From assembly GCF_000172155.1 (NCBI RefSeq), contig NZ_ABIZ01000001.1, positions 5,179,105 through 5,243,104 on the forward strand: a DNA stretch of 64,000 bases, given 5' to 3'. The position numbers and the translations under genes were made by a program. The notes beneath the pieces were generated by a model. That model was not told where the DNA came from and ran no database searches. It saw only the letters and a program-made list of their open reading frames with translations. Below are positions 55,575 through 63,296 of the stretch, in pieces. How positions within the stretch are numbered: position 1 is the first letter of the stretch; the number at the start of each line of letters is the position of its first letter. This stretch comes from Verrucomicrobium spinosum DSM 4136 = JCM 18804. GTDB lineage: Bacteria > Verrucomicrobiota > Verrucomicrobiia > Verrucomicrobiales > Verrucomicrobiaceae.

Positions 55575-56117
55575 ATGACCTCCTCTCCGGTCATCTATCT
55601 TTCCGCGCCTACGCGGGACCTGGACAGCGCCCGCCGTCAAGTGGCGGAGTTGCTGGCCAAGCGGGGATGTCGGGTGCTGCTGCCAGTGATCAGCCCCAAT
55701 GGTGCAGGCGCAGAGGAGGTGCAGCAACAGATCCAGGCGGCAGACATGGTCATACAAATCATCGGCTACCAGACCACCCCTTTTCTGCAGGGCCTCCCCC
55801 CTTCACGGGAGCAGATCTACCTCCACGCCCTGGAGGGAAACCTCGCCTCCAGGTTCCACAAGCCCATCCATCCCATCTTCCTTACAGAGGAGTACCCCAC
55901 CGATGCGACAGAGGACCAGGATGACGCCGAGCTCAGTGAGCGCCATCGATACTGGCGCGAGTTCATGCGATCTGACCATCTCCTCTACATCCCCGCCAAC
56001 GAATCGGAACTGAAGAGCCACATTCAGAAGCTCCATCTCGGCCCGTTTCACCCCAGCGCCGTGATGTCCGCCCACGGAGCCAAATCAGAGTCTCCGTCTC
56101 TGAGCCTTCACCCATGA
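55575..56117 (+). CDS. DUF4062-like domain protein (stand-alone)
   Basis: The 180-residue protein starts with VIYLSAPTRDLDSARRQVAE, then ADMVIQIIGYQ and a 'SREQIYLHALEG...KPIHPIFL' region. This pattern resembles DUF4062/TIR-like domains that usually form the N-terminus of STAND NTPases or TPR receptors. Here no NTPase or TPR follows: the frame ends and only ~130 bp of non-coding sequence remain before the next, convergent gene. It could be a free adaptor or the remains of a longer receptor. The upstream 137 bp are AT-rich with small hairpins (ATAAG/CTTAT, TTGCC/GGCAA). Confidence 0.6.
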   Translation: MTSSPVIYLSAPTRDLDSARRQVAELLAKRGCRVLLPVISPNGAGAEEVQQQIQAADMVIQIIGYQTTPFLQGLPPSREQIYLHALEGNLASRFHKPIHPIFLTEEYPTDATEDQDDAELSERHRYWREFMRSDHLLYIPANESELKSHIQKLHLGPFHPSAVMSAHGAKSESPSLSLHP

Positions 56118-56249
56118 AGGGACCAAGTCTCATGGGGCACTTGAGCGCACCCCGTGCACCGACCTACAGGCAAGCCCCCCCTCGGCAAAGATCCGAGGGT
56201 TAATGCCCCACAATCAGGCAAACCGGGCCCCTCCATTTCCGGGCCAGAC

Positions 56250-56597
56250 TCACGCCATCACCTTCTTCACAAAACAGGCTTTCAAACCGATCGAGATGCC
56301 ATCCATCTTGCAGGAGATCTCGTGGTCACCGTCCACCAGACGGATGGGCTTTGATTTGGTGCCCACTTTCAGCACCTCTGACGACCCCTTCAGTTTCAGG
56401 TCCTTGATCATGGCGACAATATCCCCGTCCGCCAGCACGTTGCCATAGGCATCTTTAACGACCCGTTCTGCATCCGGAACATCTGCCTCAAGATCCGCCT
56501 CCCGCGGCCATTCATGACCACAGGTCAGGCACTCCAGATGGTCGGAGTGCTCCAGGACTTCATTCATCTCGCACATGGGACAGACAGTCTTGCTCAT
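56250..56597 (-). CDS. yjdM: PhnA/YjdM-family zinc-ribbon protein
   Basis: The ATG at 56597 gives 115 residues; an upstream in-frame ATG at 56633 adds 12 residues not seen in the family. The N-terminal ribbon is CPMC...CLTC, followed by the PhnA core (VKDAYGNVLADGDIVAMIKD, DLKLKGSSEVLKVGT, ISCKMDGISIGLKACFVKKV). The family was named from phosphonate genes, but its biochemical role is not established. It ends a minus-strand group with the PP2C and kinase-like genes. Confidence 0.88.
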   Translation of the reverse strand: MSKTVCPMCEMNEVLEHSDHLECLTCGHEWPREADLEADVPDAERVVKDAYGNVLADGDIVAMIKDLKLKGSSEVLKVGTKSKPIRLVDGDHEISCKMDGISIGLKACFVKKVMA

Positions 56598-56654
56598 TAC
56601 CGACAACAGATACCATCTGGGGGATGAACACAAGCAGCTCCTGCCGCCCCGAAC

Positions 56655-57494
56655 TTACAGCATCTCCACCATCAGTGCAGTGATGTTGTCCTTCCCAGAT
56701 TCCGCCAGAGCGTTCTCCACCAGGAGCTGCGCCACGGGCAGCTCCCGCTGGGCGGGCGACGGCGTCATCACGAGGTCTTTGATCGCACGATCCCACAGCC
56801 CGTCCATGAGCCCATCTGTGCAAAACAGAAAGCGGTCCCCCGCCTGGCAGCTCACCGCGCCTACTTGAGGATCGAGCAGTTGATGCCCCGCCCCCAGCGC
56901 TTGCTGGAGCACATTCCGGCGGGGATGCGTCCTCGCCTCCCGCTCATTGATCTTGCCGGTGCGGCGGAGCCATCCCACGTGGGAGTGGTCATGGCTTACC
57001 TGTGTCATCTCCCCGTCCTTGGGGAAGTAGTAGATCCGGCTGTCCCCCAGATGACCAAAGTACATCCACCCTGGAGTGAACCAACCCAGGCTGAGGGTCG
57101 CCCCCATGCCGGCACACTCATCGTACACCCTTCCCATCCGGGTGAGTTCCGTGTGAATGTTGTCGAAAAGAAGTGTGAGAATATCGGCAAAGCCCGGCAC
57201 CAGACGCTGCGCAGAAAACTTGAAGCTCCGGGGGAGCAAACGCGTGATTTTCTCCACCGCAATCCGGCTCGCGAACTCCCCAGACTTGGCCCCGCCCATG
57301 CCATCGCTCACCGCAAAGATGAAGTCAGATTCGGCCAGGGTGGATTCTCCAATCTTCCCGAGGTAGCGCACCTCGTGGGCATCGAAGGTGAGAGCCAGAA
57401 ACGTGTCCTCGTTGTTCACGCGCACCCGGCCGCGGTGCGTCATGCCAGACCAGCGGAGGCGGAGAGGAGTGGATTCAGGAGCAGGTTCTATCAT
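56655..57494 (-). CDS. PP2C-family serine/threonine protein phosphatase
   Basis: The 279-residue protein carries the PP2C metal-site motifs: RVNNED (Asp30), VSDGMGGAKSGE (Asp64, Gly65), HLGDSR, CTDGLMD and GKDNIT. It should be a Mn/Mg-dependent cytoplasmic phosphatase that removes phosphate from Ser/Thr. Its start codon overlaps the stop of the upstream kinase-like gene by four bases, so the two are translationally coupled and probably antagonise each other on shared targets. Confidence 0.9.
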   Translation of the reverse strand: MIEPAPESTPLRLRWSGMTHRGRVRVNNEDTFLALTFDAHEVRYLGKIGESTLAESDFIFAVSDGMGGAKSGEFASRIAVEKITRLLPRSFKFSAQRLVPGFADILTLLFDNIHTELTRMGRVYDECAGMGATLSLGWFTPGWMYFGHLGDSRIYYFPKDGEMTQVSHDHSHVGWLRRTGKINEREARTHPRRNVLQQALGAGHQLLDPQVGAVSCQAGDRFLFCTDGLMDGLWDRAIKDLVMTPSPAQRELPVAQLLVENALAESGKDNITALMVEML

Positions 57495-57907
57495 GAAGAC
57501 TGAGGAAGCGCAGGAGCAGAGGCTGAGGACTCCCCATCTAGCAAGGTGGCGAACTCAAAGTCAATCACACAAAAACGACCATCAGAGGCCCGGTAGGTGA
57601 TGTTGCGCAGGAAGGCATCTTCGTGACGCACGCCGTACTGCTCCAGTTCCGCAAAGACCTCCTTCATCCGGCCTTCCGACATGCGCTCCACACGCGCCCC
57701 GCAGTTGGTGGTGACCAGTCGCAACCCCTCGGGTTCCGCCTCCAGCACGCGGGGCACAAAGTCGCACCCCCGCTCTTCCAGATACCTCAGCACCTTCACC
57801 TCATTCTCAAACCTCTCCTTCGCCAGGTGCCCGCGAAATACCTTGTGCACCCGCCCGTCATACCCGATGCGAACGCTAGCCCTGGCGGTGTCTTTGACTT
57901 CGTGCAT
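57491..57907 (-). CDS. Minimal protein-kinase-like protein coupled to the PP2C phosphatase
   Basis: In only 138 residues the protein shows kinase-fold landmarks: a candidate ATP-binding Lys22 (VHKVFRG), helix-C glutamate in FENEV, a catalytic-loop pattern His95-x-Asp97-x4-Asn102 (RHEDAFLRN) and Asp116 in VIDFEFA at the DFG position. A normal kinase domain is about 250 residues, so most of the C-lobe is missing. Similar compact forms occur among RIO/Bud32-like and aminoglycoside-phosphotransferase-like proteins. It overlaps the phosphatase gene by four bases. Whether it phosphorylates protein or a small molecule is unknown. Confidence 0.6.
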   Translation of the reverse strand: MHEVKDTARASVRIGYDGRVHKVFRGHLAKERFENEVKVLRYLEERGCDFVPRVLEAEPEGLRLVTTNCGARVERMSEGRMKEVFAELEQYGVRHEDAFLRNITYRASDGRFCVIDFEFATLLDGESSASAPALPQSS

Positions 57908-58013
57908 TGGTTCTCACCATTCCACTTTGGCATGGCGGTCGCAAGATGCAGTTGTGAAGATGTCTTCATCGACGACATAAAAGGTGCCTTTTGCATCTAT
58001 TTTTAATTGCACA

Positions 58014-58029
58014 TGGCACGGGATATGCT
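58014..58029 (+). promoter_or_regulatory. Sigma-54 (-24/-12) promoter candidate of glnII
   Basis: TGGCACG-GGAT-ATGCT matches the sigma-54 consensus at all specified positions but one, with exact GG-to-GC spacing. Transcription would start near 58041, giving an ~86-nt leader that contains a small AATTCC-tgcg-GGAATT hairpin (58066-58081). Control of glutamine synthetase by sigma-54 is well known in other bacteria. Confidence 0.72.
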
Positions 58030-58126
58030 TCATCGAAGAGCGATATCCACGGGAGCCGTCATTGGAATTCCTGCGGGAATTTGCCCTCAAGGCACAACCA
58101 ACCCTAACATCACAAGCATAAAATCC

Positions 58127-59143
58127 ATGGCCAAGTACAAACTGGAATATATCTGGCTCGACGGTTACACGCCCGTGCCGAATCTTCGCGGCAAGACTCA
58201 GATCAAAGAATACGCCAGCTTTCCAAAACTTGAAGAGCTCCCAAACTGGGGTTTCGACGGCAGCTCCACCCAGCAGGCAGAAGGCAAGAGCTCTGACTGC
58301 GTGCTCAAGCCCGTCGCCGTGTATCCCGACACCACCCGCAAGAACGGTGTGCTCGTGATGTGCGAGGTCATGCTTCCTGATGGCGTCACCCCCCACCCGA
58401 CCAACCACCGCGCCACCATTCTCGACGACGCTGGCACCTGGTTTGGCTTTGAGCAGGAATATTTCCTCTATCAGGACGGCCGCCCCCTGGGCTTCCCCGA
58501 GGACGGTTATCCCGCACCCCAGGGCCCGTACTACACGGGTGTGGGCTACAAGAACGTGGGCGATGTGGCCCGCCAGATCGTGGAAGAACACCTCGACCTC
58601 TGCCTCGACGCCGGCATCAACCACGAAGGCATCAACGCCGAAGTGGCCAAGGGCCAGTGGGAGTTCCAGGTGTTCGGCAAGGGCTCCAAGAAAGCCGCTG
58701 ACGACGTCTGGGTCGCCCGCTACCTCCTGAACCGCCTCTGTGAGAAGTATTGTGTGGACGTTGAGTACCACTGCAAGCCGATCAAGGGCGACTGGAACGG
58801 CTCCGGCATGCACTCCAACTTCTCCACCGAGTACATGCGCTCGGTGGGCGGCAAGGATTACTTTGAGGCCCTCATGGCAGCGTTCCAGAAGCACATGGAC
58901 GAGCATATCGCCGTGTACGGTCCGGACAACCACCTCCGCCTCACCGGCCTGCATGAAACGCAGTCCATCGACAAGTTCACCTACGGTCTGGCTGACCGCG
59001 GCGCGTCCATCCGCATCCCGCACAGCTTCATCAACAGCGGCTACAAGGGCTACCTCGAAGACCGCCGTCCGAACTCCCAGGGTGACCCCTACCAGATCGC
59101 TTCCCGCATCCTGAAGACGATCGCCAGCGTCCCGACTCCTTAA
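58127..59143 (+). CDS. glnII: Glutamine synthetase, type II (eukaryote-like)
   Basis: The ATG at 58127 gives 338 residues, right for GSII; an in-frame extension to 58007 would run through the sigma-54-like promoter. GSII marks: WLDGYTPVPNLRGKT at the start, NWGFDGSSTQQAEG, FGFEQEYFLY, AEVAKGQWEFQ, the NGSGMHSNFSTE ATP region and ADRGASIRIPHS. It condenses ammonium with glutamate using ATP in the cytoplasm. Type II enzymes lack the adenylylation control of type I, so control by transcription fits. A strong terminator follows. Confidence 0.95.
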   Translation: MAKYKLEYIWLDGYTPVPNLRGKTQIKEYASFPKLEELPNWGFDGSSTQQAEGKSSDCVLKPVAVYPDTTRKNGVLVMCEVMLPDGVTPHPTNHRATILDDAGTWFGFEQEYFLYQDGRPLGFPEDGYPAPQGPYYTGVGYKNVGDVARQIVEEHLDLCLDAGINHEGINAEVAKGQWEFQVFGKGSKKAADDVWVARYLLNRLCEKYCVDVEYHCKPIKGDWNGSGMHSNFSTEYMRSVGGKDYFEALMAAFQKHMDEHIAVYGPDNHLRLTGLHETQSIDKFTYGLADRGASIRIPHSFINSGYKGYLEDRRPNSQGDPYQIASRILKTIASVPTP

Positions 59144-59168
59144 TCGGATCGCGCCCCGGTTCTCCTTC

Positions 59169-59205
59169 AGCGGCGTCTCCCTTCGCGGGGTGACGCCGCT
59201 TTTTT
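59169..59205 (+). terminator. Rho-independent terminator after glnII
   Basis: AGCGGCGTC (59169-59177) pairs with GACGCCGCT (59192-59200), with an inner CCC/GGG helix around TTCGC, followed by a T-run. Confidence 0.9.
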
Positions 59206-59297
59206 GTGGATACACTGGAGTCACTACAGGCATACTCCAGAGTCTCGAAAATTCATTTGGCGGCACCTCCCCATCCTCGCCACCTTCCCCCATCTGT

Positions 59298-59978
59298 ATG
59301 GAATCCCCCTCCTCACTCTCGTCATCCTCTTGGGTCACCTTCCCCGCGCTGAACGCCCTGCCCCGATTCCGGAACGCCTTCACCCTGCGCCATCCCGAGA
59401 TTGAAGTGACCGTGGACCGCGAGGAGGCGCTCCGCCGCCTGACCAGCTGGCATCACGAAGTGGTCGCAGAACTCGGGTTCCCCGTGGCCAAGTTTGCCAC
59501 CGCCAACCAAGTGCATGGCAACCAGGTGGCGGTCGTCTCCGCCGCCAGCCCTGAAGCCGTGCCGAATACAGATGGGCTGGTCTGCAACACTCCCGGCATC
59601 ATTCTGGGCATCTATGTGGCCGACTGCGGGGCCGTGTACTTTGCCGATCCCGTCTCCGGCGCCTTTGGCATCGTCCATTCCGGGCGGAAGGGCACGGAGC
59701 TCAACATCACTGGCGAAGCCCTCGCCACCATGCAGCAGGAGTTTGGCACACGGCCGGAGAACGTCATTGTGCAGCTTTCGCCCTGCATCCGGCCACCGGT
59801 TTACGAAGTGGACTTTGCCTCCGACATCCGCCAGCAGGCCATCGCCGCCGGCGTCCGTCCGGAGAACGTGCACGATGATGGTGTCTGCACCTCCTCAGCC
59901 CCCGCTCTGTATTACAGCTATCGGGTGGAGAAGGGCAAAACGGGACGGATGCTCGCCCTGCTGGGGCGCACCGCATAA
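59298..59978 (+). CDS. pgeF: Laccase-domain protein (PgeF/YfiH family)
   Basis: The ATG at 59298 gives 226 residues. The zinc/copper-site residues of the family are present: His73 (NQVHGNQV), Cys110 (VADCGAVYFAD) and His127 (IVHSGRKG). Family members have been described as peptidoglycan editing factors with purine-nucleosidase-type activity and as multicopper polyphenol oxidases. HSGRKG replaces the more usual HAGWRG. It starts about 90 bp after the glnII terminator and may share transcription with the following alpha/beta hydrolase. Confidence 0.82.
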   Translation: MESPSSLSSSSWVTFPALNALPRFRNAFTLRHPEIEVTVDREEALRRLTSWHHEVVAELGFPVAKFATANQVHGNQVAVVSAASPEAVPNTDGLVCNTPGIILGIYVADCGAVYFADPVSGAFGIVHSGRKGTELNITGEALATMQQEFGTRPENVIVQLSPCIRPPVYEVDFASDIRQQAIAAGVRPENVHDDGVCTSSAPALYYSYRVEKGKTGRMLALLGRTA

Positions 59979-60016
59979 GAGCAGATGGGCTCATCAGCTT
60001 CTCTTCTCCACACTCT

Positions 60017-60910
60017 ATGCCTCGTCGCTGGCTTCTCCGCATCGTCGCGGCCTTCATCTTTGCCTCGCTCGCAGCAGCAGGATTCCTGCTTTGGATTGGC
60101 AGAGACCTGGCTGCACCCGCTCCGGCCAAGATCGGCCCGCCACCTGCCAGCTATCCCGCGCAATCCGTCACCCTCCCCGGCGTAGGAAAGGCCCCCGTGG
60201 CTGGCTGGCTGCTACGCGCCCCCGGCACCTCGACGGCACGCGGTTCCGTACTGCTCATGCACGGCATCCGGTCAGACCGGCAGAGCATGGTTGGCCGGGC
60301 TCGTTTCCTGTCCATGCTGGGGTACCACACTCTCTGTATTGATCTCCAGGCTCATGGAGAGAGCGCGGGCGAGCACATCACCATGGGGCACTTGGAATCT
60401 CAAAACGCCGCCGCCGCCGTCGCCTGGCTGCAGCGGGAGTTCCCCGGCACCCCCGTCGCAGTCATCGGCAGTTCCCTCGGCGGAGTCGCCGCACTGCTGG
60501 CCCGCTATGAACATCCTCCCCAGGCCATCGTGGTGGAGGCGGTCTTTGCTGATGTCCCCACTGCCGTGGCCAATCGGCTGGAAATGCGCTTCGGCACCTG
60601 GGCCCGTCCCTTGCATCCGTTGCTCACCCTCCAGGCAGAGTGGCTGCAGGGCCTGAACTTGGCAGAACTGAGCCCGGTGGCCGCCGCCCACCGCGTGCCC
60701 TGCCCGCTGCTGGTCATCCACGGAGCCAAGGACCTGCATGCCCAGATCGGGGAAGGCCGCGCCATCTATGACCATGCCCCCGGTCCCAAGGAGTTCTGGG
60801 AAATTCCCGGAGCTGCGCATGTGAACTTGCACCGCTTTGCCACTTCCGAGTATGAATCGCGGGTGGCAAGTTTCTTATCCGCCAGCCTGCCGCAGTCCAC
60901 TGCTCCATGA
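60017..60910 (+). CDS. Membrane-anchored alpha/beta hydrolase
   Basis: The 297-residue protein begins with a hydrophobic signal anchor (LLRIVAAFIFASLAAAGFLL). The alpha/beta-hydrolase core has MHG (81-83) for the oxyanion hole, the nucleophile elbow GSSLGG with Ser153, and late Asp (HGAKDLH) and His (GAAHVNL). The soluble domain should face the periplasm. It overlaps the next gene by four bases. Substrate unknown. Confidence 0.82.
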   Translation: MPRRWLLRIVAAFIFASLAAAGFLLWIGRDLAAPAPAKIGPPPASYPAQSVTLPGVGKAPVAGWLLRAPGTSTARGSVLLMHGIRSDRQSMVGRARFLSMLGYHTLCIDLQAHGESAGEHITMGHLESQNAAAAVAWLQREFPGTPVAVIGSSLGGVAALLARYEHPPQAIVVEAVFADVPTAVANRLEMRFGTWARPLHPLLTLQAEWLQGLNLAELSPVAAAHRVPCPLLVIHGAKDLHAQIGEGRAIYDHAPGPKEFWEIPGAAHVNLHRFATSEYESRVASFLSASLPQSTAP

Positions 60911-61395
60911 ATCCTGCCTCCCCGTCCGCCGCCGCACCGTCTGCATTGATCAGCATTGAGCCCGAACTGGGCTCAGACGAGGTTCAGGAACTCTTCAACC
61001 AACTGGCGCTTTCAGGCGAACGGCACTCCCCGCCGCGGAACTACCGCCCCCTCAATCTGGTGATGCGTGACGGAGATGGCATCATCCGGGGCGGGCTCCT
61101 GGGCTCCATTGCCTGGGACTGGCTGCAGATAGACCTCTTGTGGGTCGAGGAAACCTTTCGCGGACACGGTTTCGGCCGCGAGCTGCTGGAGCTGGCCGAA
61201 GCCTGTGCCATCAATGAACGCTGCCGTCATGCCCGGCTCGATTCCTTCGACTTTGGTGCCATCCCTCTCTACGAGAAACTTGGTTATGTCATCTACGGCT
61301 CCTTGGAAGGATTCCCAGCCGGGCACACGCAGTACTTTTTGCGCAAGACCCTCGGCCCACCGGTATCCCCGTCCGATGTGACCAAGGTCGTCTGA
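60907..61395 (+). CDS. GNAT-family N-acetyltransferase
   Basis: The 162-residue protein has the GNAT core: IDLLWVEETFRGHGFGRELL, with the acetyl-CoA loop RGHGFG, then ARLDSFDFGAIPLYEKLGY. It would acetylate a small molecule or protein amine in the cytoplasm. It is translationally coupled to the preceding hydrolase (ATGA overlap) and 18 bp upstream of the L,D-transpeptidase gene. Confidence 0.87.
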   Translation: MNPASPSAAAPSALISIEPELGSDEVQELFNQLALSGERHSPPRNYRPLNLVMRDGDGIIRGGLLGSIAWDWLQIDLLWVEETFRGHGFGRELLELAEACAINERCRHARLDSFDFGAIPLYEKLGYVIYGSLEGFPAGHTQYFLRKTLGPPVSPSDVTKVV

Positions 61396-61413
61396 GCTGC
61401 CCACTTTCTTGAC

Positions 61414-62058
61414 ATGAACCCCCCCGCCCTCCGCATCTTCATTCTCTGTGGCACCGCAGCCCTGCTGCTGACCGGCACCGGCTGCAGCACCTACACCAGC
61501 ACGTCCCCCACCCCCCCGGCCCAGTCGGCATTCTTGTACGGGAAGAAGAAGCTCCAGGACGTTCGCAAGCTGCCTGCCAAACTGATGGCCCTGATGCGTC
61601 GCGACGGCTCGTTCTGGGACGCCGATGACATGACCGGCGCACCCTCCATCCGCATCGATCTTGGCGAGCAGATGGTCTATTTCTACAAAGGTGGCGAACT
61701 CGCCGGCGGCTCTCCCATTTCATCCGGGAGAGAAGGCTACTCCACCCGCCCAGGGCGCTATCGCATCATTGAAAAGGACATTGATCACAAGTCCTCCATC
61801 TACGGCGACTACGAGGACTACGACGGCAACGTCATCGTGCAGAACGTGGACAACCGCAAACATCCCCGTCCAGCTGGAACCCGGTTCGAAGGGGCCAAGA
61901 TGAACTACTTCATGCGCATCTACGGCGGTGTCGGCATGCACCAGGGCTATCTCCCAGGCTACGCTGCCTCCCATGGCTGCATCCGCCTGCCAGGCAGAAT
62001 GGCGGAGAAGTTCTATGAAGCTACACCCATGGGCACACCGGTGACGATCGTGCCGTAG
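61414..62058 (+). CDS. L,D-transpeptidase (YkuD) lipoprotein
   Basis: The 214-residue precursor has a lipoprotein-type signal (LCGTAALLLTGTGC, lipid at Cys24). The YkuD catalytic motif is MHQGYLPGYAASHGC with Cys189 and nearby His. SIRIDLGEQMVYFYKGGEL starts the domain. It forms 3-3 cross-links in peptidoglycan or attaches proteins to it, from the periplasmic face. It ends the pgeF-to-transpeptidase series, in which at least two genes act on the cell wall. Confidence 0.9.
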   Translation: MNPPALRIFILCGTAALLLTGTGCSTYTSTSPTPPAQSAFLYGKKKLQDVRKLPAKLMALMRRDGSFWDADDMTGAPSIRIDLGEQMVYFYKGGELAGGSPISSGREGYSTRPGRYRIIEKDIDHKSSIYGDYEDYDGNVIVQNVDNRKHPRPAGTRFEGAKMNYFMRIYGGVGMHQGYLPGYAASHGCIRLPGRMAEKFYEATPMGTPVTIVP

Positions 62059-62154
62059 CCCGGCGGACGGAAGCAGGTTCGATCCCCCAACAACAGATCC
62101 TCCAAGGCCATGCAGACATGCGTCCGGATCGTTGACAACCAGACCTTTCTTCTG

Positions 62155-62632
62155 GCCGCTCACGCCCCAAGCGTCCCTTGAGCCCCTTCCCGCTCCGATC
62201 ACCCGCAATACCGCGGGGCCGGAGACCCCGCCTCCTTTACTCCGCGGCCAAGTCTCCTCGACACTTGTTTCTTGGTACAGGAGGCGGGGGTTCCCAGCCC
62301 CGCCCACGCCCCAAACGTCCCTCGATTCCCTCCCCGCTCCGCCCACGCCACACACTGCGGGGCCGGAGACCCGCATCCTCGACTCTGCGGCCAAGCCACC
62401 TCACCACTTGTCTCCAGGCACAGGAGGCGGGGGTTCCCAGCCCCGCTCACGCATCAAACGTCCCACGATCCCTTCCCGCTCCGCCCATCCAACAAACCGC
62501 GGGGCCGGAGACCCCGCCTCCTGTACTCCGCGGCCAAGTCACCTCACCACTTGTCTCCAGGCACAGGAGGCGGGGGTTCCCAGCCCCGCTCACGCATCAA
62601 ACGTCCCACGATCCTTGACCACAGTGGGCACG
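62155..62632. repeat. 143-bp tandem repeat array, three full starts plus partial copies (locus C)
   Basis: The block 'gaggcgggggttcccagccc' starts at 62281, 62424 and 62567, exactly 143 bp apart each time; a partial unit precedes them. Each unit contains 'aaacgtcccacgatccc', 'cgctccgcccat' and 'gcggggccggagaccccgcc'. Units share GGAGGCGGGG and CCCCGCCTCC arms able to form a long stem. The last copy breaks off at 'gatccttgaccac' near 62620. Open frames through the array come from the repeat itself. Confidence 0.92.
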
Positions 62633-62762
62633 GACAAGCCTGCGCCGGCATTCATGTCTGGCGTCTCCAGCGCAGTGGGTCGCACCCTCTCACTCAAAAC
62701 TATTTTGCTTTTTACCGTTAAATGCGGGCCGCAAGTGGAGATCACTCCATATCCACTTTCTC
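62633..62762. other. Non-coding stretch upstream of the ECF sigma gene
   Basis: It contains 'catgtctggcgtct' (62653), shared with the array near 34560, and then an AT-richer segment that must hold the sigma gene promoter. No gene is seen. Confidence 0.5.
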
Positions 62763-63296
62763 ATGTTACCTGGTGAAACAGAGCGGCATACCCGATTCCT
62801 GCGGGTCTTTACCGCGCACGAGATGGCCATCCGGGCCTACGTCCGGCGGCTGGTGCCCTCCCGTGCCGATGCGGATGACGTGATGCAGGAAGTCGCGGTG
62901 GTCCTCTGGGAGAAATTTGCCACTTTCCGCGAGAACGGTGACTTCCGCGCGTGGGCCTTTGGAATCGCCCGCTACGAGGTGCTCTCCTGGCGCAGGGACA
63001 AAGGGCGGGACCGCCTCGTGCTGGACGACGATGTCCTGGAGCGGCTGGCGGAAGAAACCGTGCAGGAAGAGCCCCGCCTGCACCTGCAGCGCCAGGCCCT
63101 GGAAGGTTGCCTGGCGAAGATGAACGCCGGCCAGCGGGACCTTCTCATGCTCGCCTACGAAGAGGGCGTCTCCATCCAGACCGTGGCCCAGCAGAGTGGA
63201 CGGACGGTGGCGGGCTTCTATCAATGGCTCCACCGGGTGCGACGCCTGCTGCTGGAGTGCATTCAACGTGGTCCCATGGGGAGGGTCTGGTCATGA
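62763..63296 (+). CDS. ECF-type RNA polymerase sigma factor (Rhodopirellula/Verrucomicrobium type)
   Basis: The 177-residue sigma factor has region 2 ([40 protein letters not shown]) and region 4 ([40 protein letters not shown]). The compact form and '[19 protein letters not shown]' match the expanded sigma family described from Rhodopirellula and Verrucomicrobium. Its stop overlaps the start of the next gene (ATGA), a FecR-like membrane protein, which is probably its regulator. Confidence 0.9.
   Translation: MLPGETERHTRFLRVFTAHEMAIRAYVRRLVPSRADADDVMQEVAVVLWEKFATFRENGDFRAWAFGIARYEVLSWRRDKGRDRLVLDDDVLERLAEETVQEEPRLHLQRQALEGCLAKMNAGQRDLLMLAYEEGVSIQTVAQQSGRTVAGFYQWLHRVRRLLLECIQRGPMGRVWS

Noticed and set aside
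58007-58126. N-terminal extension of glutamine synthetase
   Set aside because: The added 40 residues are not part of GSII, and the DNA carries a sigma-54-type promoter; the ATG at 58127 gives the family-standard start.
62155-62632. CRISPR-like array of 143-bp repeats
   Set aside because: Whole units are conserved, without unique spacers, and unit length is far outside the CRISPR range.
62132-62776. Overlapping reading frames across the 143-bp repeat array
   Set aside because: Similar peptides arise at each copy of the repeat on both strands; they reflect the GC-rich repeat and not a gene.
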